Shown: positions 44,590 through 53,533, numbered from the stretch's first letter. The stretch: 64,000 bases of DNA from Chloroflexi bacterium bin20 (GCA_002238485.1 MPMG01000009.1:62001-126000); one strand, 5' to 3'. Program-made: numbers and translations. Notes: generated from the letters alone by a model not told the origin.

Positions 44590-44619
44590 TTGCTGCAGGC
44601 ATCCCATCGGCACTATAAT
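44590..44619 (+). promoter_or_regulatory. Predicted promoter of the nucleoside hydrolase gene
   Basis: TTGCTG at 44590-44595, 18-bp spacer, perfect TATAAT at 44614-44619; 68 nt before the start codon. Confidence 0.55.
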
Positions 44620-44687
44620 CGCTCCAAAAGACGGGCGGGTCTCTAGTCCGTTCGTCGTTCGTCGGAACAGATAAAGGACGTTTAACG

Positions 44688-45611
44688 ATGACCTTTCCCC
44701 AACTGAGCGAAGCGTTTCGCATCAGTCGCTTGCAGCCACCGCGCAACAAAGTGCGCATCGTCCTGGACACCGATACCTACAACGAAATTGACGACCAATT
44801 CGCGCTGACTTATGCGCTGCTTTCGCCAGAATCGATGTCGGTCAAAGCGGTATATGCCGCGCCCTTCCACAACAACCGCTCCGATTCGCCTGGCGATGGC
44901 ATGGAAAAGAGTTATGACGAGATTCTTCGCCTGTTGGATTTTCTGGGCATAGCTGCCGATGGATTCGCTTTTCGTGGCGCAGATGCCTACCTGGACGCTG
45001 GGCGCGCGCCGGTCGATAGCGCTGCGCTGCGCGACCTGATAGACAAAGCGCTAGCCAGCCCCGATGACGACCCTCTCTATGTCGTTGCCATTGGCGCGAT
45101 AACCAATGTGGCTTCGGCGCTGCTGCTTGCGCCCGAGATCATCGGCAAGGTCGTGGTGGTCTGGCTGGGCGGGCATGCGTTGCACTGGGGGCACAGTCGC
45201 GAATTCAACCTGGTGCAGGATGTGCCGGCGGCTCAAGTCGTGCTGGACAGCGGCGTGCCCTTTGTCATCGTGCCCTGCCTGGGTGTCAGCTCGCACTTGC
45301 TGACGACTTTGCCAGAGCTTCGCGCGACCATCGGCGGCACGAGCGCAGTGGGCGATTACTTGTGCCAGATCTTCGCCGAATACCGCCCCGAAGGCTTCGC
45401 GGCATCCAGCGTGATATGGGATATTTCGACCATTGCCTGGCTCATTAACGCCGACTGGCTGCCCAGCGAGCTGACGCACAGTCCGCTGCTGACCGACCAG
45501 GTAACCTGGAGCGTCGACCGCAGGCGGCATCTGGTGCGCGTGGCGAGCTTTATCCATCGCGACTCGGTCTTCCGCGATATGTTCAACAAGATCCGCGGGC
45601 TGGGCGACTGA
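44688..45611 (+). CDS. Nucleoside hydrolase family protein
   Basis: 307 residues. RIVLDTDTYNEIDDQFAL is the Ca2+-binding N-terminal motif (family form DTDPGxDD; here a Tyr-Asn-Glu-Ile insertion-like variant). VVAIGAITNVASALLLAPEI is the second family block. A metal Asp expected near the C-terminus is less clear (SSVIWDISTIAW). It should cleave the N-glycosidic bond of ribonucleosides or a similar compound. AAAGGACGTTTAACG precedes the ATG. The neighbouring binding proteins could supply nucleosides, but this is speculation. Confidence 0.82.
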   Translation: MTFPQLSEAFRISRLQPPRNKVRIVLDTDTYNEIDDQFALTYALLSPESMSVKAVYAAPFHNNRSDSPGDGMEKSYDEILRLLDFLGIAADGFAFRGADAYLDAGRAPVDSAALRDLIDKALASPDDDPLYVVAIGAITNVASALLLAPEIIGKVVVVWLGGHALHWGHSREFNLVQDVPAAQVVLDSGVPFVIVPCLGVSSHLLTTLPELRATIGGTSAVGDYLCQIFAEYRPEGFAASSVIWDISTIAWLINADWLPSELTHSPLLTDQVTWSVDRRRHLVRVASFIHRDSVFRDMFNKIRGLGD

Positions 45612-45699
45612 AAGACCAGCCATGATTTGACCTGTTGCGCGCTGCGGGTTATGCTTGGAAAAGGATGGCAAGCATGGGTCGAGAAAAAGGATAGAAGCT

Positions 45700-46404
45700 G
45701 TGCAAGTATCCGCAGAGATTCTAGTTACTATCGGCAGTGTAGTTGTGCTGATACTGACGATTGTCTATCATTATCGGTCGCTTGACGCAAAGATTGACGC
45801 TTTACGACTGGAGATGAAATCTGATATCCAGGCCAACAGCGACAAGATTGATGCCAACCGCGACGAGTTGAAGTCGGAAATCGTCGCCAACCGCGACGAG
45901 TTGAAGTCGGAAATCGTCACCAACCACGCCGAATTGAAGTCGGAAATCGTTGCCAACCGCGACGAATTGAAGTCGGAAATCGTCGCCAACCGCGACGAGT
46001 TGAAGTCGGAAATCGTTGCCAACCGCGACGAGTTGAAGTCGGAAATCGTCGCCAACCGCGACGAGTTGAAGTCGGAAATCGTCGCCAACCACGCCGAGTT
46101 GAAGTCGGAAATCGTCGCCAACCGCGACGAGTTGAAGTCGGAAATCGTCACCAACCGCGCCGAATTGAAGTCGGAAATCGTCGCCAACCGCGCCGAGTTG
46201 AAATCCAATATCCAGGCCAACAGCGACAGAATGGAAGCCAACCGAGTTGAGTCCAAGGCCGACTACGCCGCGTTGACGGAGCGAATCAATGATCTGAACG
46301 ATACCGTCAAGGACTTGCAAGGCGATGTGCGCGTGTTGCAGGTACAGGTGAAGAATATCGAAGAAAAGCTCGACAGCGACCGAGTCGGCACATTGCCCAG
46401 CTAA
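45700..46404 (+). CDS. Membrane-anchored protein with eleven 11-residue coiled-coil repeats
   Basis: About 234 residues from a GTG at 45700 (AAAAAGGATAG upstream); a TTG at 45655 is a weaker alternative. One membrane helix (AEILVTIGSVVVLILTIVYHY) is followed by RSLDAKIDALRLEMKSDIQ, then eleven 11-residue units of the form N-R/H-D/A-E-L-K-S-E-I-V-A/T, and a canonical coiled coil with a leucine-rich end. The 11-residue (hendecad) period predicts a straight, nearly untwisted helical rod about 18 nm long. The DNA repeat is 33 bp. No function known; it resembles the gene at 25098 in plan. Confidence 0.75.
   Translation: MQVSAEILVTIGSVVVLILTIVYHYRSLDAKIDALRLEMKSDIQANSDKIDANRDELKSEIVANRDELKSEIVTNHAELKSEIVANRDELKSEIVANRDELKSEIVANRDELKSEIVANRDELKSEIVANHAELKSEIVANRDELKSEIVTNRAELKSEIVANRAELKSNIQANSDRMEANRVESKADYAALTERINDLNDTVKDLQGDVRVLQVQVKNIEEKLDSDRVGTLPS
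45856..46218 (+). repeat. 33-bp coding minisatellite, 11 units
   Basis: Units of the type CGCGACGAGTTGAAGTCGGA followed by AATCGTCGCCAAC repeat without spacers. Variation is limited to a few positions (CGCGAC/CACGCC, GCC/ACC), so the array has been homogenised recently. Copy-number change keeps the frame. Confidence 0.95.
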
Positions 46405-46425
46405 CTCACGGCAAACGCAGCAGGC

Positions 46426-46827
46426 TTACTTCAGTTTAGGCAGGTACTGGCTTGCCTGCACAATCAGTTCGCGCAGGGCAGGTTTCTGAAGTTCAGCAGT
46501 CCGGCGGATCTTGATATGCCGAAGGTCCATGCCTTTGCCTTGCAGCAGACTCTCGGGGTCGGGCAAGTGCGCGCCGTACATGAAGCCCAGGTTGAGATGC
46601 TTCTTAAACGGCGCGATATAACAGAAATGTTGCGACATCTTTTTCGGACCAATACCATAGCCAGCGATCTTCTGGCGCGCCCAGGGCACCTCGGTGATGC
46701 CCGGCATGACATCCGCCAGCAGCTCGCGGGCCGCGTGCGCCATAGCCTGAATCTCTGGAGAGGAATTGGCGATCACATCCTGGAAGCTGCCATTGCCGCC
46801 GACAGTGTTGATATTTGCTTCGGTCAT
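46426..46827 (-). CDS. DUF1801 (YdhG-like) protein
   Basis: 133 residues. SPEIQAMAHAARELLADVMPGITEV and FCYIAPFKKHLNLGFMYGAHLPDPESLLQGKG are the family blocks, followed by RHIKIRRTAELQKPALRELI. DUF1801 proteins are small, soluble and of unknown function. AAGGAAACGCC precedes the ATG at 46827. Confidence 0.85.
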   Translation of the reverse strand: MTEANINTVGGNGSFQDVIANSSPEIQAMAHAARELLADVMPGITEVPWARQKIAGYGIGPKKMSQHFCYIAPFKKHLNLGFMYGAHLPDPESLLQGKGMDLRHIKIRRTAELQKPALRELIVQASQYLPKLK

Positions 46828-46967
46828 GGCGTTTCCTTGCCTCTCGCCTTCGATGCAGCAAATGGTAACCAGCGTCCGCCGCCGAGTCAACAACGGCATG
46901 CCCGCGTATGTTCCTGCGCCTATGGTATACTTGCGCCCGACCAGACAGCGCTCGAGACTAATTACCT

Positions 46968-47924
46968 ATGCCGAAAGTCTCCGTCGTCATGGCGGTATAC
47001 AACGGCGAGGCTTACCTCAGCGAAGCCATCGCCAGCATTTTGACGCAGACGCTGGCCGACTTTGAATTCCTGATCGTCGATGATGGCTCGCAGGACGCTT
47101 CGGCGCAGATCGCAGAAGACTGCCAACAGCGTGATGAGCGCATTCGTTTGCTGCAGTTGGGGCGCAACATGGGCATGGCAGATGCGCGCAATCATGGAAT
47201 CCATGCCGCGGTGGGCGACTACATCACCTTTATGGACTGCGATGACATCAGCCTGCCCCAGCGCCTCGAGAATCAGGTGGCATTCATGGAGGCGCATCCC
47301 GAAATCGGCGCCCTTGGCACAGAAGGCGAGCTGGTCAACAAAGACTTGTCACAAGTGCTCTACCGCTTCGCCTTGCCACAGCAGCATGCCCTCATCATAT
47401 TTGATATGCTGGGCGGCGTGAGCTTCATCTACACCACGGTCATGTTTCGCCGCGAGCTGCTTCAGGCGGTCGGTGGTTACGAAGCAGGCAGACGGTCTGG
47501 CGAAGAACGCGAGTTGCCCTGGCGCATGCTCAAACAGACGAGCGTACAATTCGCCAATTTGCCCGAAAGCCTCTATCGCTATCGCCGACACGAGAGTTCG
47601 CACAGCGCCACGCGCAGCCAGGTCCCGCAGCACCAAGCCCAGGCCGACGAAATCAAGGCGCGTATCCTGCGCGATTTATGGGGCAAAGCGCCCACAGCCA
47701 GCCTCGACCGCTTGCAGCGTATTGCCAAGGGGCAGAAACTCGGTTGGGTAGAACGCAGGCAGGCCAGGCGCGATATGGAACGACTAATTGAAGCCTTGAT
47801 CGCCAAGTCGCTGGTCGCGCCGAATGACAAAGCGCTGCTGACAGCGGAAATGCACCGCCGCCTCGAACGCATGATGCCGCGTTTGGCGCGCAAAGTCTCG
47901 CAGTGGCGCAGGGCGCATTTTTGA
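46968..47924 (+). CDS. Glycosyltransferase family 2
   Basis: 318 residues. KVSVVMAVYNGEAYLSEAIASIL, LIVDDGSQD (UDP-sugar contact), MADARNHGIHAAVGDYITFMDCDD (DXD-like) are GT2 hallmarks. The C-terminus is helical and basic. It has no membrane segment. Acceptor unknown; probably polysaccharide or glycolipid. The next gene starts 45 nt downstream. Confidence 0.9.
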   Translation: MPKVSVVMAVYNGEAYLSEAIASILTQTLADFEFLIVDDGSQDASAQIAEDCQQRDERIRLLQLGRNMGMADARNHGIHAAVGDYITFMDCDDISLPQRLENQVAFMEAHPEIGALGTEGELVNKDLSQVLYRFALPQQHALIIFDMLGGVSFIYTTVMFRRELLQAVGGYEAGRRSGEERELPWRMLKQTSVQFANLPESLYRYRRHESSHSATRSQVPQHQAQADEIKARILRDLWGKAPTASLDRLQRIAKGQKLGWVERRQARRDMERLIEALIAKSLVAPNDKALLTAEMHRRLERMMPRLARKVSQWRRAHF

Positions 47925-47968
47925 CGCTAGCTTGTTCAACACGGATGTTTTTGGACAAAAGAGGAATC

Positions 47969-49150
47969 ATGACCGCAGACAGCTTGCTCAAATGGCGCCG
48001 CGAATTCCCGATCCTGGAGCGCTGCAATTACCTCATCAGCAATTCGCTGGGCGCAATGCCGCGCGGCGTCTACGACAGCTTGCAGCATTATGCCGATACC
48101 TGGGCGGGGCAAGGCGTTTCGGCTTGGGGCAGCGGCTGGTTTGAGCTGCCACAGACTGTCGGCGACAAGATCGCCCCCTTGATGGGCGCGGCGCAAGGCA
48201 CAGTGCTGATGCACCAAAATGCCAGCATAGCCAACAGCATCTTGCTGGGCGCACTGGACTATAGCGACACGAAGCGCGACAAAATTGTCATCACCAACCT
48301 CGACTTTCCCAGCGATGTCTATGCCCTGCGCAGTTGGCTGCCGCCGCATATCGAAGTGCAGATGATCGAATCGCGCGATGGCGTCAGCATCGACATCGAC
48401 GAGTTGCTGGCTGCGATCGACGATCGCACGCGGCTGGTCAGCATTTCGCATGTGTGTTTCCGCAGCGCCTTCATCATGCCAGCGCGGGAAATCACGGCAA
48501 AGGCGCATCGAGTCGGCGCGCAAACCCTGTTCAATGGCTATCACAGCGTGGGCGTCATCCCGGTAGATGTCGGCGCGTGGGATGTCGATTATTACATCGG
48601 CGGCACACTGAAGTGGCTCTGTGGCGGACCAGGCGGCGTGTTCCTGTATGTGCGCCCCGACCTGCTGCCCAGCCTCAAGCCCAAGGTGACCGGCTGGTTC
48701 GCCAGTCGCGCGCCTTTCGACTTTGATATGGGCGGCCTGGACCTGCGCGAAGATAGCTACCGGCTGATGAACGGCACGCCGGGCATCGCCTCGCTGCATG
48801 CCGTGCAGCCTGGCGTCGAGATCGTGGCGCAGGTCGGCGTTGAACCCATCCGCAAAAAATCCATGCGCCAAACTGCGCTGATCATCGAATTAGCGGATGC
48901 GCTGGGATACGAAGTCGTCTCGCCGCGTTCCCCCGAAGAGCGCGCTGGCACCGTCACGGTCAACCCGCCCCATGCCTATGAAGTCTCCTGCGAGCTGCTG
49001 GCGCGCGATATTAAGATCGACTTTCGTCCAAAAGCCGGCATCCGCATCGCGCCGCATTTTTATAACACCGATGCTGAAATCCGCGCGGCCATGGCGGCTA
49101 TCGAGCAGATCCTGGACGATGGCAGTTGGCGCCGGCATCAAACAGCCTGA
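47969..49150 (+). CDS. Class V aminotransferase / kynureninase-like enzyme with an unusual Asn
   Basis: 393 residues, fold type I PLP enzyme. The Schiff-base lysine is in YIGGTLKWLCGGPGGVFLYV, which matches kynureninase (…YKYLNGGPG…). The segment that normally holds the Asp binding the PLP ring nitrogen reads LFNGYHSVGVIPVD, so Asp is replaced by Asn. The start at 47969 has AAAGAGGAATC. By position it is unrelated to GT2. The natural substrate is unclear; L-kynurenine cannot be assumed. Confidence 0.75.
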   Translation: MTADSLLKWRREFPILERCNYLISNSLGAMPRGVYDSLQHYADTWAGQGVSAWGSGWFELPQTVGDKIAPLMGAAQGTVLMHQNASIANSILLGALDYSDTKRDKIVITNLDFPSDVYALRSWLPPHIEVQMIESRDGVSIDIDELLAAIDDRTRLVSISHVCFRSAFIMPAREITAKAHRVGAQTLFNGYHSVGVIPVDVGAWDVDYYIGGTLKWLCGGPGGVFLYVRPDLLPSLKPKVTGWFASRAPFDFDMGGLDLREDSYRLMNGTPGIASLHAVQPGVEIVAQVGVEPIRKKSMRQTALIIELADALGYEVVSPRSPEERAGTVTVNPPHAYEVSCELLARDIKIDFRPKAGIRIAPHFYNTDAEIRAAMAAIEQILDDGSWRRHQTA

Positions 49151-49159
49151 CAACGCTCC

Positions 49160-49495
49160 TTACAAGCCAGCCACCCGCATCAGCGCGCGCAGATTGGCTT
49201 CTTGCAGTTCCGCGCAGTCCTTTCGGTCGCAGATTGCCAGCAGAACGACGTTGTCTTCTCTCACAGCATAATAAGCGACGCGGAAGCCAGCGCTTTTGCC
49301 GCGTCTTGCCGAGCGGTTCGGCAGGCGCACGCGATACACATTGCCGCCCATGCGCTTGTATTGGATGCCAGGGCGCTCGCCATCGCCCAGCTGATTGGCA
49401 AGGCGATCGACCTCGCCGACCACAGACGGAAACCTACGAGAAAGTTTCCTCAAATGCGACAAGAATCGATTTGTCGGTATGACAGTCGTCTTCAT
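49160..49495 (-). CDS. RelE/ParE superfamily toxin
   Basis: 111 residues. The central KRMGGNVYRVRLPNRSARRGKSAGFRVAYYAV and C-terminal VVLLAICDRKDCAEL match RelE-like toxins. The upstream antitoxin gene overlaps by 62 nt. RelE enzymes cut mRNA in the ribosomal A site; the basic residues (R58, R65 region) fit. Exact target not known. Confidence 0.75.
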   Translation of the reverse strand: MKTTVIPTNRFLSHLRKLSRRFPSVVGEVDRLANQLGDGERPGIQYKRMGGNVYRVRLPNRSARRGKSAGFRVAYYAVREDNVVLLAICDRKDCAELQEANLRALMRVAGL

Positions 49496-49685
49496 TGAGC
49501 CCTAGCTCTTCGCGCAGTTGCTGCAAGCACTTTGCAAGATCGCCAACATCGCCAGCTTTCATCTGCTGGAGGCTGATGAAGATGTCGTTCATGAATTCGT
49601 CTTGTGGCGTGAGCGGGTTCTCAATGAACAGCTTGTATTTGCCGTTGTCATCGTCAATCTCGCCGAGTATAGAATGCTGAATCAT
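49434..49685 (-). CDS. Probable antitoxin of the RelE-like pair
   Basis: 83 residues, acidic, with a helical C-terminus (LAKCLQQLREELGLNED). It is encoded upstream of and overlapping the toxin, as in type II pairs. No DNA-binding motif is obvious. The function is by position. Confidence 0.6.
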   Translation of the reverse strand: MIQHSILGEIDDDNGKYKLFIENPLTPQDEFMNDIFISLQQMKAGDVGDLAKCLQQLREELGLNEDDCHTDKSILVAFEETFS

Positions 49686-49779
49686 GATGCACCCCGTGTC
49701 TGTGCGCTCGTGAAGTTACAGTAACCGTGCCCGCCAGAACTTGTCAAGGATTTCCGCGTTACCTTTCTACTGCAAAAGC

Positions 49780-50310
49780 CTATTTCGCTTTGGGCCGGAA
49801 GGCTTTGACGCGACTCTCGTCGGTAGTGAGGTAAGCGCCATCCACCAGGTCGATGCAATAGGGGATGGCGGGCATCACCGCATCCAGGCAATCGCGGATG
49901 GCGCTGGGCTTGCCGGGCAGGTTGACGATCAGCGCGCGCCCACGGATGCCAGCGGTCTGCCGCGACAAAATCGCTGTTGGCACAAATTGCAGCGACACCT
50001 GGCGCATCAGCTCGCCAAAGCCAGGCATCATCTTTTCGCAGACGGCTTCGGTGGCTTCGGGCGTGATATCGCGCGGGGCAGGGCCGGTGCCGCCGGTCGT
50101 AACCACCAGGCTGCAACCCTCGTCATCCACCATCCGAATCAAAGCCTGGGTGATCTGCTCCAGTTCGTCCGGCACGACCAGGGCAACCGGCTGCCAGGGC
50201 TTGCTCAGCACCTCGTCCAGGTAAGCGCGGATGGCAGGCCCGCCGCGGTCTTCGTAAATGCCGCGATGGGCGCGGTCGGACACCGTCACTATGCCGATTT
50301 TGGCTTGCAT
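49780..50310 (-). CDS. mog: Molybdopterin adenylyltransferase/MoaB family
   Basis: 176 residues. IVTVSDRAHRGIYEDRGGP, VVTTGGTGPAPRDITPEAT and LPGKPSAIRDCLDAVMPAIP are the MPT-binding motifs. It adenylates molybdopterin before metal insertion. AAAGGACGGGCG precedes ATG 50310. It shows that the host makes molybdenum cofactor, a requirement of several selenoenzymes such as formate dehydrogenase. Confidence 0.9.
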   Translation of the reverse strand: MQAKIGIVTVSDRAHRGIYEDRGGPAIRAYLDEVLSKPWQPVALVVPDELEQITQALIRMVDDEGCSLVVTTGGTGPAPRDITPEATEAVCEKMMPGFGELMRQVSLQFVPTAILSRQTAGIRGRALIVNLPGKPSAIRDCLDAVMPAIPYCIDLVDGAYLTTDESRVKAFRPKAK

Positions 50311-50388
50311 CGCCCGTCCTTTCATCTGGCTATCGCGCCCGATTTTAGCTAGACTCGCCCTCTAAAGACAGGTCAGACGAGGGTAGTA

Positions 50389-50820
50389 ATGAGTGAAAAC
50401 AGCGACATGAAAGCGCTGGTCGAAGGTGATGACGGCATCAGTGTGCTGCGTGGTGGTGGGGCAAAGCGCGACTGGAATGGCATCCACTACAAGACGGGCT
50501 TGTCCAGCAAGAATGTCAATGCCAAAGAGTTGTCCATCAATGTGGCGACGATTCCGCCCGGCGGCGTCGCCTATGCGCATATCCATGTCGAGTTTGAAGT
50601 CATGCTTTACATCCTGGAAGGCGAGGTGCGGCACGAATATGGCGATGGCTGCAAACAAACGGTGGACAACAGCGCCGGCGACTTCATCTTCATCGAACCA
50701 GGCATCCCGCACGAGGTGTTTAACCTGAGCGACACCGAGCCGGTGGTGGCTTTTGTGGCGCGCTCGACCGCGGACGAATGGGACAAGATCATTCCCTATG
50801 ACCGGGAGGCGGGGAGTTAG
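50389..50820 (+). CDS. Cupin domain protein
   Basis: 143 residues, single small cupin. HIHVEFEVMLYILEGEVRHEYGDG is motif 1 (two His, one Glu) and GDFIFIEPGIPHEVFNL is motif 2 (last His). The metal site looks complete. GAGGGTAGTA precedes the ATG. The end overlaps the next, converging gene by 4 nt. Enzymatic or binding role unknown. Confidence 0.88.
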   Translation: MSENSDMKALVEGDDGISVLRGGGAKRDWNGIHYKTGLSSKNVNAKELSINVATIPPGGVAYAHIHVEFEVMLYILEGEVRHEYGDGCKQTVDNSAGDFIFIEPGIPHEVFNLSDTEPVVAFVARSTADEWDKIIPYDREAGS

Positions 50821-52526
50821 TCGGCTTTGCCCGGGCAGAAATGGGCGCGCAGACTGTCGAGGAAGTCGGTTAGCGTGGTAAAGATTTCATCCGCGACTTG
50901 AACATTTGACTTGATGTCCAGTGAGAAGAACTTTACTGCCTTCTGGTATTTCTTCTCGTTGCGCGGGTGGACAGTGCCGCTATTTGAGCGCAGAACTTGA
51001 AGCATTCTCAAGTATTCAACATACTGGGCTGCATCTGCGAAATCTTCGGATTTAAGAAATTCTGCGAGGACGGGAATGTTTTGCTTCGCCTTGTTGTCGG
51101 CATCCTTCTTTTGGAATCCGGGAATGTGATTTCCAAGCTCTTTCTTATTAATTTGATCTTGCAGGAGAATGGATAGCGAAAGCACGATTTCTTGAAGCTC
51201 CGTTGGCTCATTAGTAAGCGGACGGCGAAGTTTACGAAAGTGGTGAGAGTCCGCTTCTGTCAAGGGAATGAAAAGAAACCAACCGAACACGTTGCTCCAC
51301 GCATTGCTTAGACTCGACAAAGTATGCTTAAAGCGGAACGCGCTGTTGTCTGTACCGGGATTCAATGCTTCCTCCAATGTAGAAGGAAAGGACATTCGAA
51401 TAAAAGGATCGCTCAAATTCCCATCTGGCGGTACATTGTGTGCTTTCCAATGAGCATGTTCTGTCGCAGGTAGCTTTTCCCCTAATTCGTCAAGCAAAAC
51501 AGCGACAAAATCGGGCTGGTCACTATCAAAATCGATTCCCCACAAGCTGCCGCATCTCAAGTAGCTGTCCTCGACGCGGTATTTGGATGGTTCGTTGTAA
51601 TATTTCCCAAGCACTTCCCGCTTGAAAAACACGGGAGTACAGAAGTTATAGTTAACCGAATCGGGTGGAATGTCCAGTTCCATGGAAACGGCATATCTCC
51701 CGTACCGTGCTGAAGACGCAAGGATGTCATCACCGTTTTCATCAACACCAATGCAATACTCTGCAAGTTGATTCATTCTTTCCTGTTCTTCGGTCGCATA
51801 CGGCCATATTCCGCATTTTTCGAGTGGCAATCCATCTATTACTTTCTTGCCGCGTAGTCGTGAGTATGTCTCGGGTTTTTCATCTTCCTGCCTAGAGTGG
51901 TCAAATGCCTCGAAACGATACACGAATTCGTCGCGTTTGATGCAAGACTTCCGTTGTTGTTCTGACAACTCAACAAGGTGACCCGCGTGATATTGTCTGA
52001 CAAAGAATACGACTATCGACATGTCACGCGCCGCAAGGAATTGACGCAACTCTTTGCGCCGTACTTGAACGAGGTCATTTGCATATTTCACTACGTCGAC
52101 TTCGTTTCCACCGGCGTCAAATCTAATCAGCTTTGAGTTTAGGCGATCGTCGTACAGGTTGTGATAAAGTCGAAACTCTTCTAGGATTTCCACAGCGTCT
52201 GGTTTTAGCTTATGAAAGCTCCGTTGAATGACAAGCGGTTCTCTGCCATCTTCACTGACTACAGTACGGCGATAGACTGGCGGTGAATCTCCTGTAAAGC
52301 CCGGTTCTAATTCGGACAGCTGGCGGCTCCACTCAGGTGTTTGCAGCAACTGCTCTATGTTTTCATTTGGAATCAAAACAGAGTCGATTCGAAGTCTGAC
52401 CGTACCGTCATCCCGTTTCTTATAGACTGGAATCCAGGGGTCGTTTGGTCGGCGGCCAAGCTCAGGTATGACCTCTTCCCGCCATTTCCGCTGCAACAGG
52501 CGATCCAGTTCTGCTTCTCGTGTCAT
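50817..52526 (-). CDS. Unrecognised 569-residue protein with a possible C-terminal HEPN motif
   Basis: I do not recognise the N-terminal ~450 residues, which are soluble and acidic-basic mixed, with no NTPase, nuclease or membrane motif that I can see. The C-terminal part is helical and has LRSNSGTVHP, in which R513 and H520 give the R-x6-H spacing seen in HEPN ribonucleases; helices flank it. The gene is richer in A+T than its neighbours and its start codon directly abuts an ACAGAG repeat, whose GAGGACACAAAGAC provides the ribosome binding site. A role in defence is possible, but is inferred only from these traits. Confidence 0.6.
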   Translation of the reverse strand: MTREAELDRLLQRKWREEVIPELGRRPNDPWIPVYKKRDDGTVRLRIDSVLIPNENIEQLLQTPEWSRQLSELEPGFTGDSPPVYRRTVVSEDGREPLVIQRSFHKLKPDAVEILEEFRLYHNLYDDRLNSKLIRFDAGGNEVDVVKYANDLVQVRRKELRQFLAARDMSIVVFFVRQYHAGHLVELSEQQRKSCIKRDEFVYRFEAFDHSRQEDEKPETYSRLRGKKVIDGLPLEKCGIWPYATEEQERMNQLAEYCIGVDENGDDILASSARYGRYAVSMELDIPPDSVNYNFCTPVFFKREVLGKYYNEPSKYRVEDSYLRCGSLWGIDFDSDQPDFVAVLLDELGEKLPATEHAHWKAHNVPPDGNLSDPFIRMSFPSTLEEALNPGTDNSAFRFKHTLSSLSNAWSNVFGWFLFIPLTEADSHHFRKLRRPLTNEPTELQEIVLSLSILLQDQINKKELGNHIPGFQKKDADNKAKQNIPVLAEFLKSEDFADAAQYVEYLRMLQVLRSNSGTVHPRNEKKYQKAVKFFSLDIKSNVQVADEIFTTLTDFLDSLRAHFCPGKAD

Positions 52527-52529
52527 GTC

Positions 52530-52570
52530 TTTGTGTCCTCTGTGTCCTCTGTGCCTCTGTGGTGAATCCG
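52530..52570. repeat. Interspersed ACAGAG-type repeat next to a start codon
   Basis: TTTGTGTCCTCTGTGTCCTC followed by TGTGCCTCTGTGGTGAATCC. On the minus strand it lies directly upstream of ATG 52526. It is the cleanest and longest copy in the window. Confidence 0.85.
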
Positions 52571-53533
52571 CTATGTCCGCCAGAACGCCTCGCTCAAATA
52601 CTTATAGGCATTGTCAGGAAAGAGCGTGACGACAGTGCCCGCCTCGCCGCGTTTCGCCAACCCTTCCGCCACCCGCAGAGCGCCTATCATCGCCGCCGCC
52701 GCGCTGATGCCCACCAGGTAGCCTTCTTCCCGCGCCAGCCGCAGCGCCATGCTGTGCGCATCTTCGGTTCGCACCGCCAGCTGCAGATCCGCCAGCCGCG
52801 GGTCATAGATGCCGGGCTGCAACGCAGTGCCCATGTGCTTCAAGCCTTCCAGCCCATGAAAAGGCGAATCCGGTTCGACCGAGACGACTCGCAGGGCCGG
52901 GTTCAATTCCTTGAGCCGTCGTCCCGCGCCCATCAGAGTGCCGCTGGTGCCCAAGCCAGCCACAAAATGACTGACTTGTCCGCCTGTCTGCCGCCAGATC
53001 TCCGCGCCCGTACCGCTGTAATGCGCCTGCCAGTTGGCGGGATTGTTGTATTGGTCGGCGTAGAAATAGCTGGCAGATTCCCGCGCCGCCAAGTCCCGCA
53101 CCGCCCGAATCGCCCCGTCCGAGCCTTCCAGCGGGTCGGTATACGCCAGCTGCACATCGTAGGCGCGCAGGATGGCGACGCGCTCTGGACTGACATTCTC
53201 GGGCAAGAATAGCTTGACGCGATAGTCCTTCGCCGCGCCGATCATGGCATAGGCGATGCCCGTGTTGCCGCTGGTGCTGTCGAGGATGGTGCGACCGGGA
53301 TAGAGCTGCCCGTCTCGTTCGGCTTGCTGGATGATGCTCAAGGCCGCGCGGTCTTTGACGCTGCCGCCCGGGTTCTGCCACTCGGCTTTGGCGAAGACGC
53401 GCACCTCGCCCGGCAAGTGACGCGTAAGGCGTCGAAAGCTCAGCAGCGCCGTATTGCCCACCTGACGTTCGATATCCTGCGCCAGCGAGGCGCTCTGCAT
53501 GTCGTCCTGCTGGATTTCCGCGGTCGGGATCAT
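52571..53533 (-). CDS. cysM: Cysteine synthase family (CysM-like), PLP-dependent
   Basis: About 320 residues. The PLP lysine is in NPGGSVKDRAALSI, followed by STSGNTGIAYAMIGAA and GLGTSGTLMGAGR. The substrate loop and size fit O-acetylserine sulfhydrylase B or an O-phosphoserine-type relative. ATG 53533 is used; ATG 53500 (MQSASLAQ) is an alternative. With the CysQ-like phosphatase at 8758 it indicates sulfur assimilation. Confidence 0.88.
   Translation of the reverse strand: MIPTAEIQQDDMQSASLAQDIERQVGNTALLSFRRLTRHLPGEVRVFAKAEWQNPGGSVKDRAALSIIQQAERDGQLYPGRTILDSTSGNTGIAYAMIGAAKDYRVKLFLPENVSPERVAILRAYDVQLAYTDPLEGSDGAIRAVRDLAARESASYFYADQYNNPANWQAHYSGTGAEIWRQTGGQVSHFVAGLGTSGTLMGAGRRLKELNPALRVVSVEPDSPFHGLEGLKHMGTALQPGIYDPRLADLQLAVRTEDAHSMALRLAREEGYLVGISAAAAMIGALRVAEGLAKRGEAGTVVTLFPDNAYKYLSEAFWRT

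Noticed and set aside
45856-46218. 33-bp repeats as a CRISPR array
   Set aside because: There are no unique spacers; units are contiguous, in-frame and part of one open reading frame.
45771-46256. Long antisense frame opposite the 33-bp repeats
   Set aside because: It is the shadow of a periodic sequence with a frame-preserving unit; it has no independent ribosome site or family.
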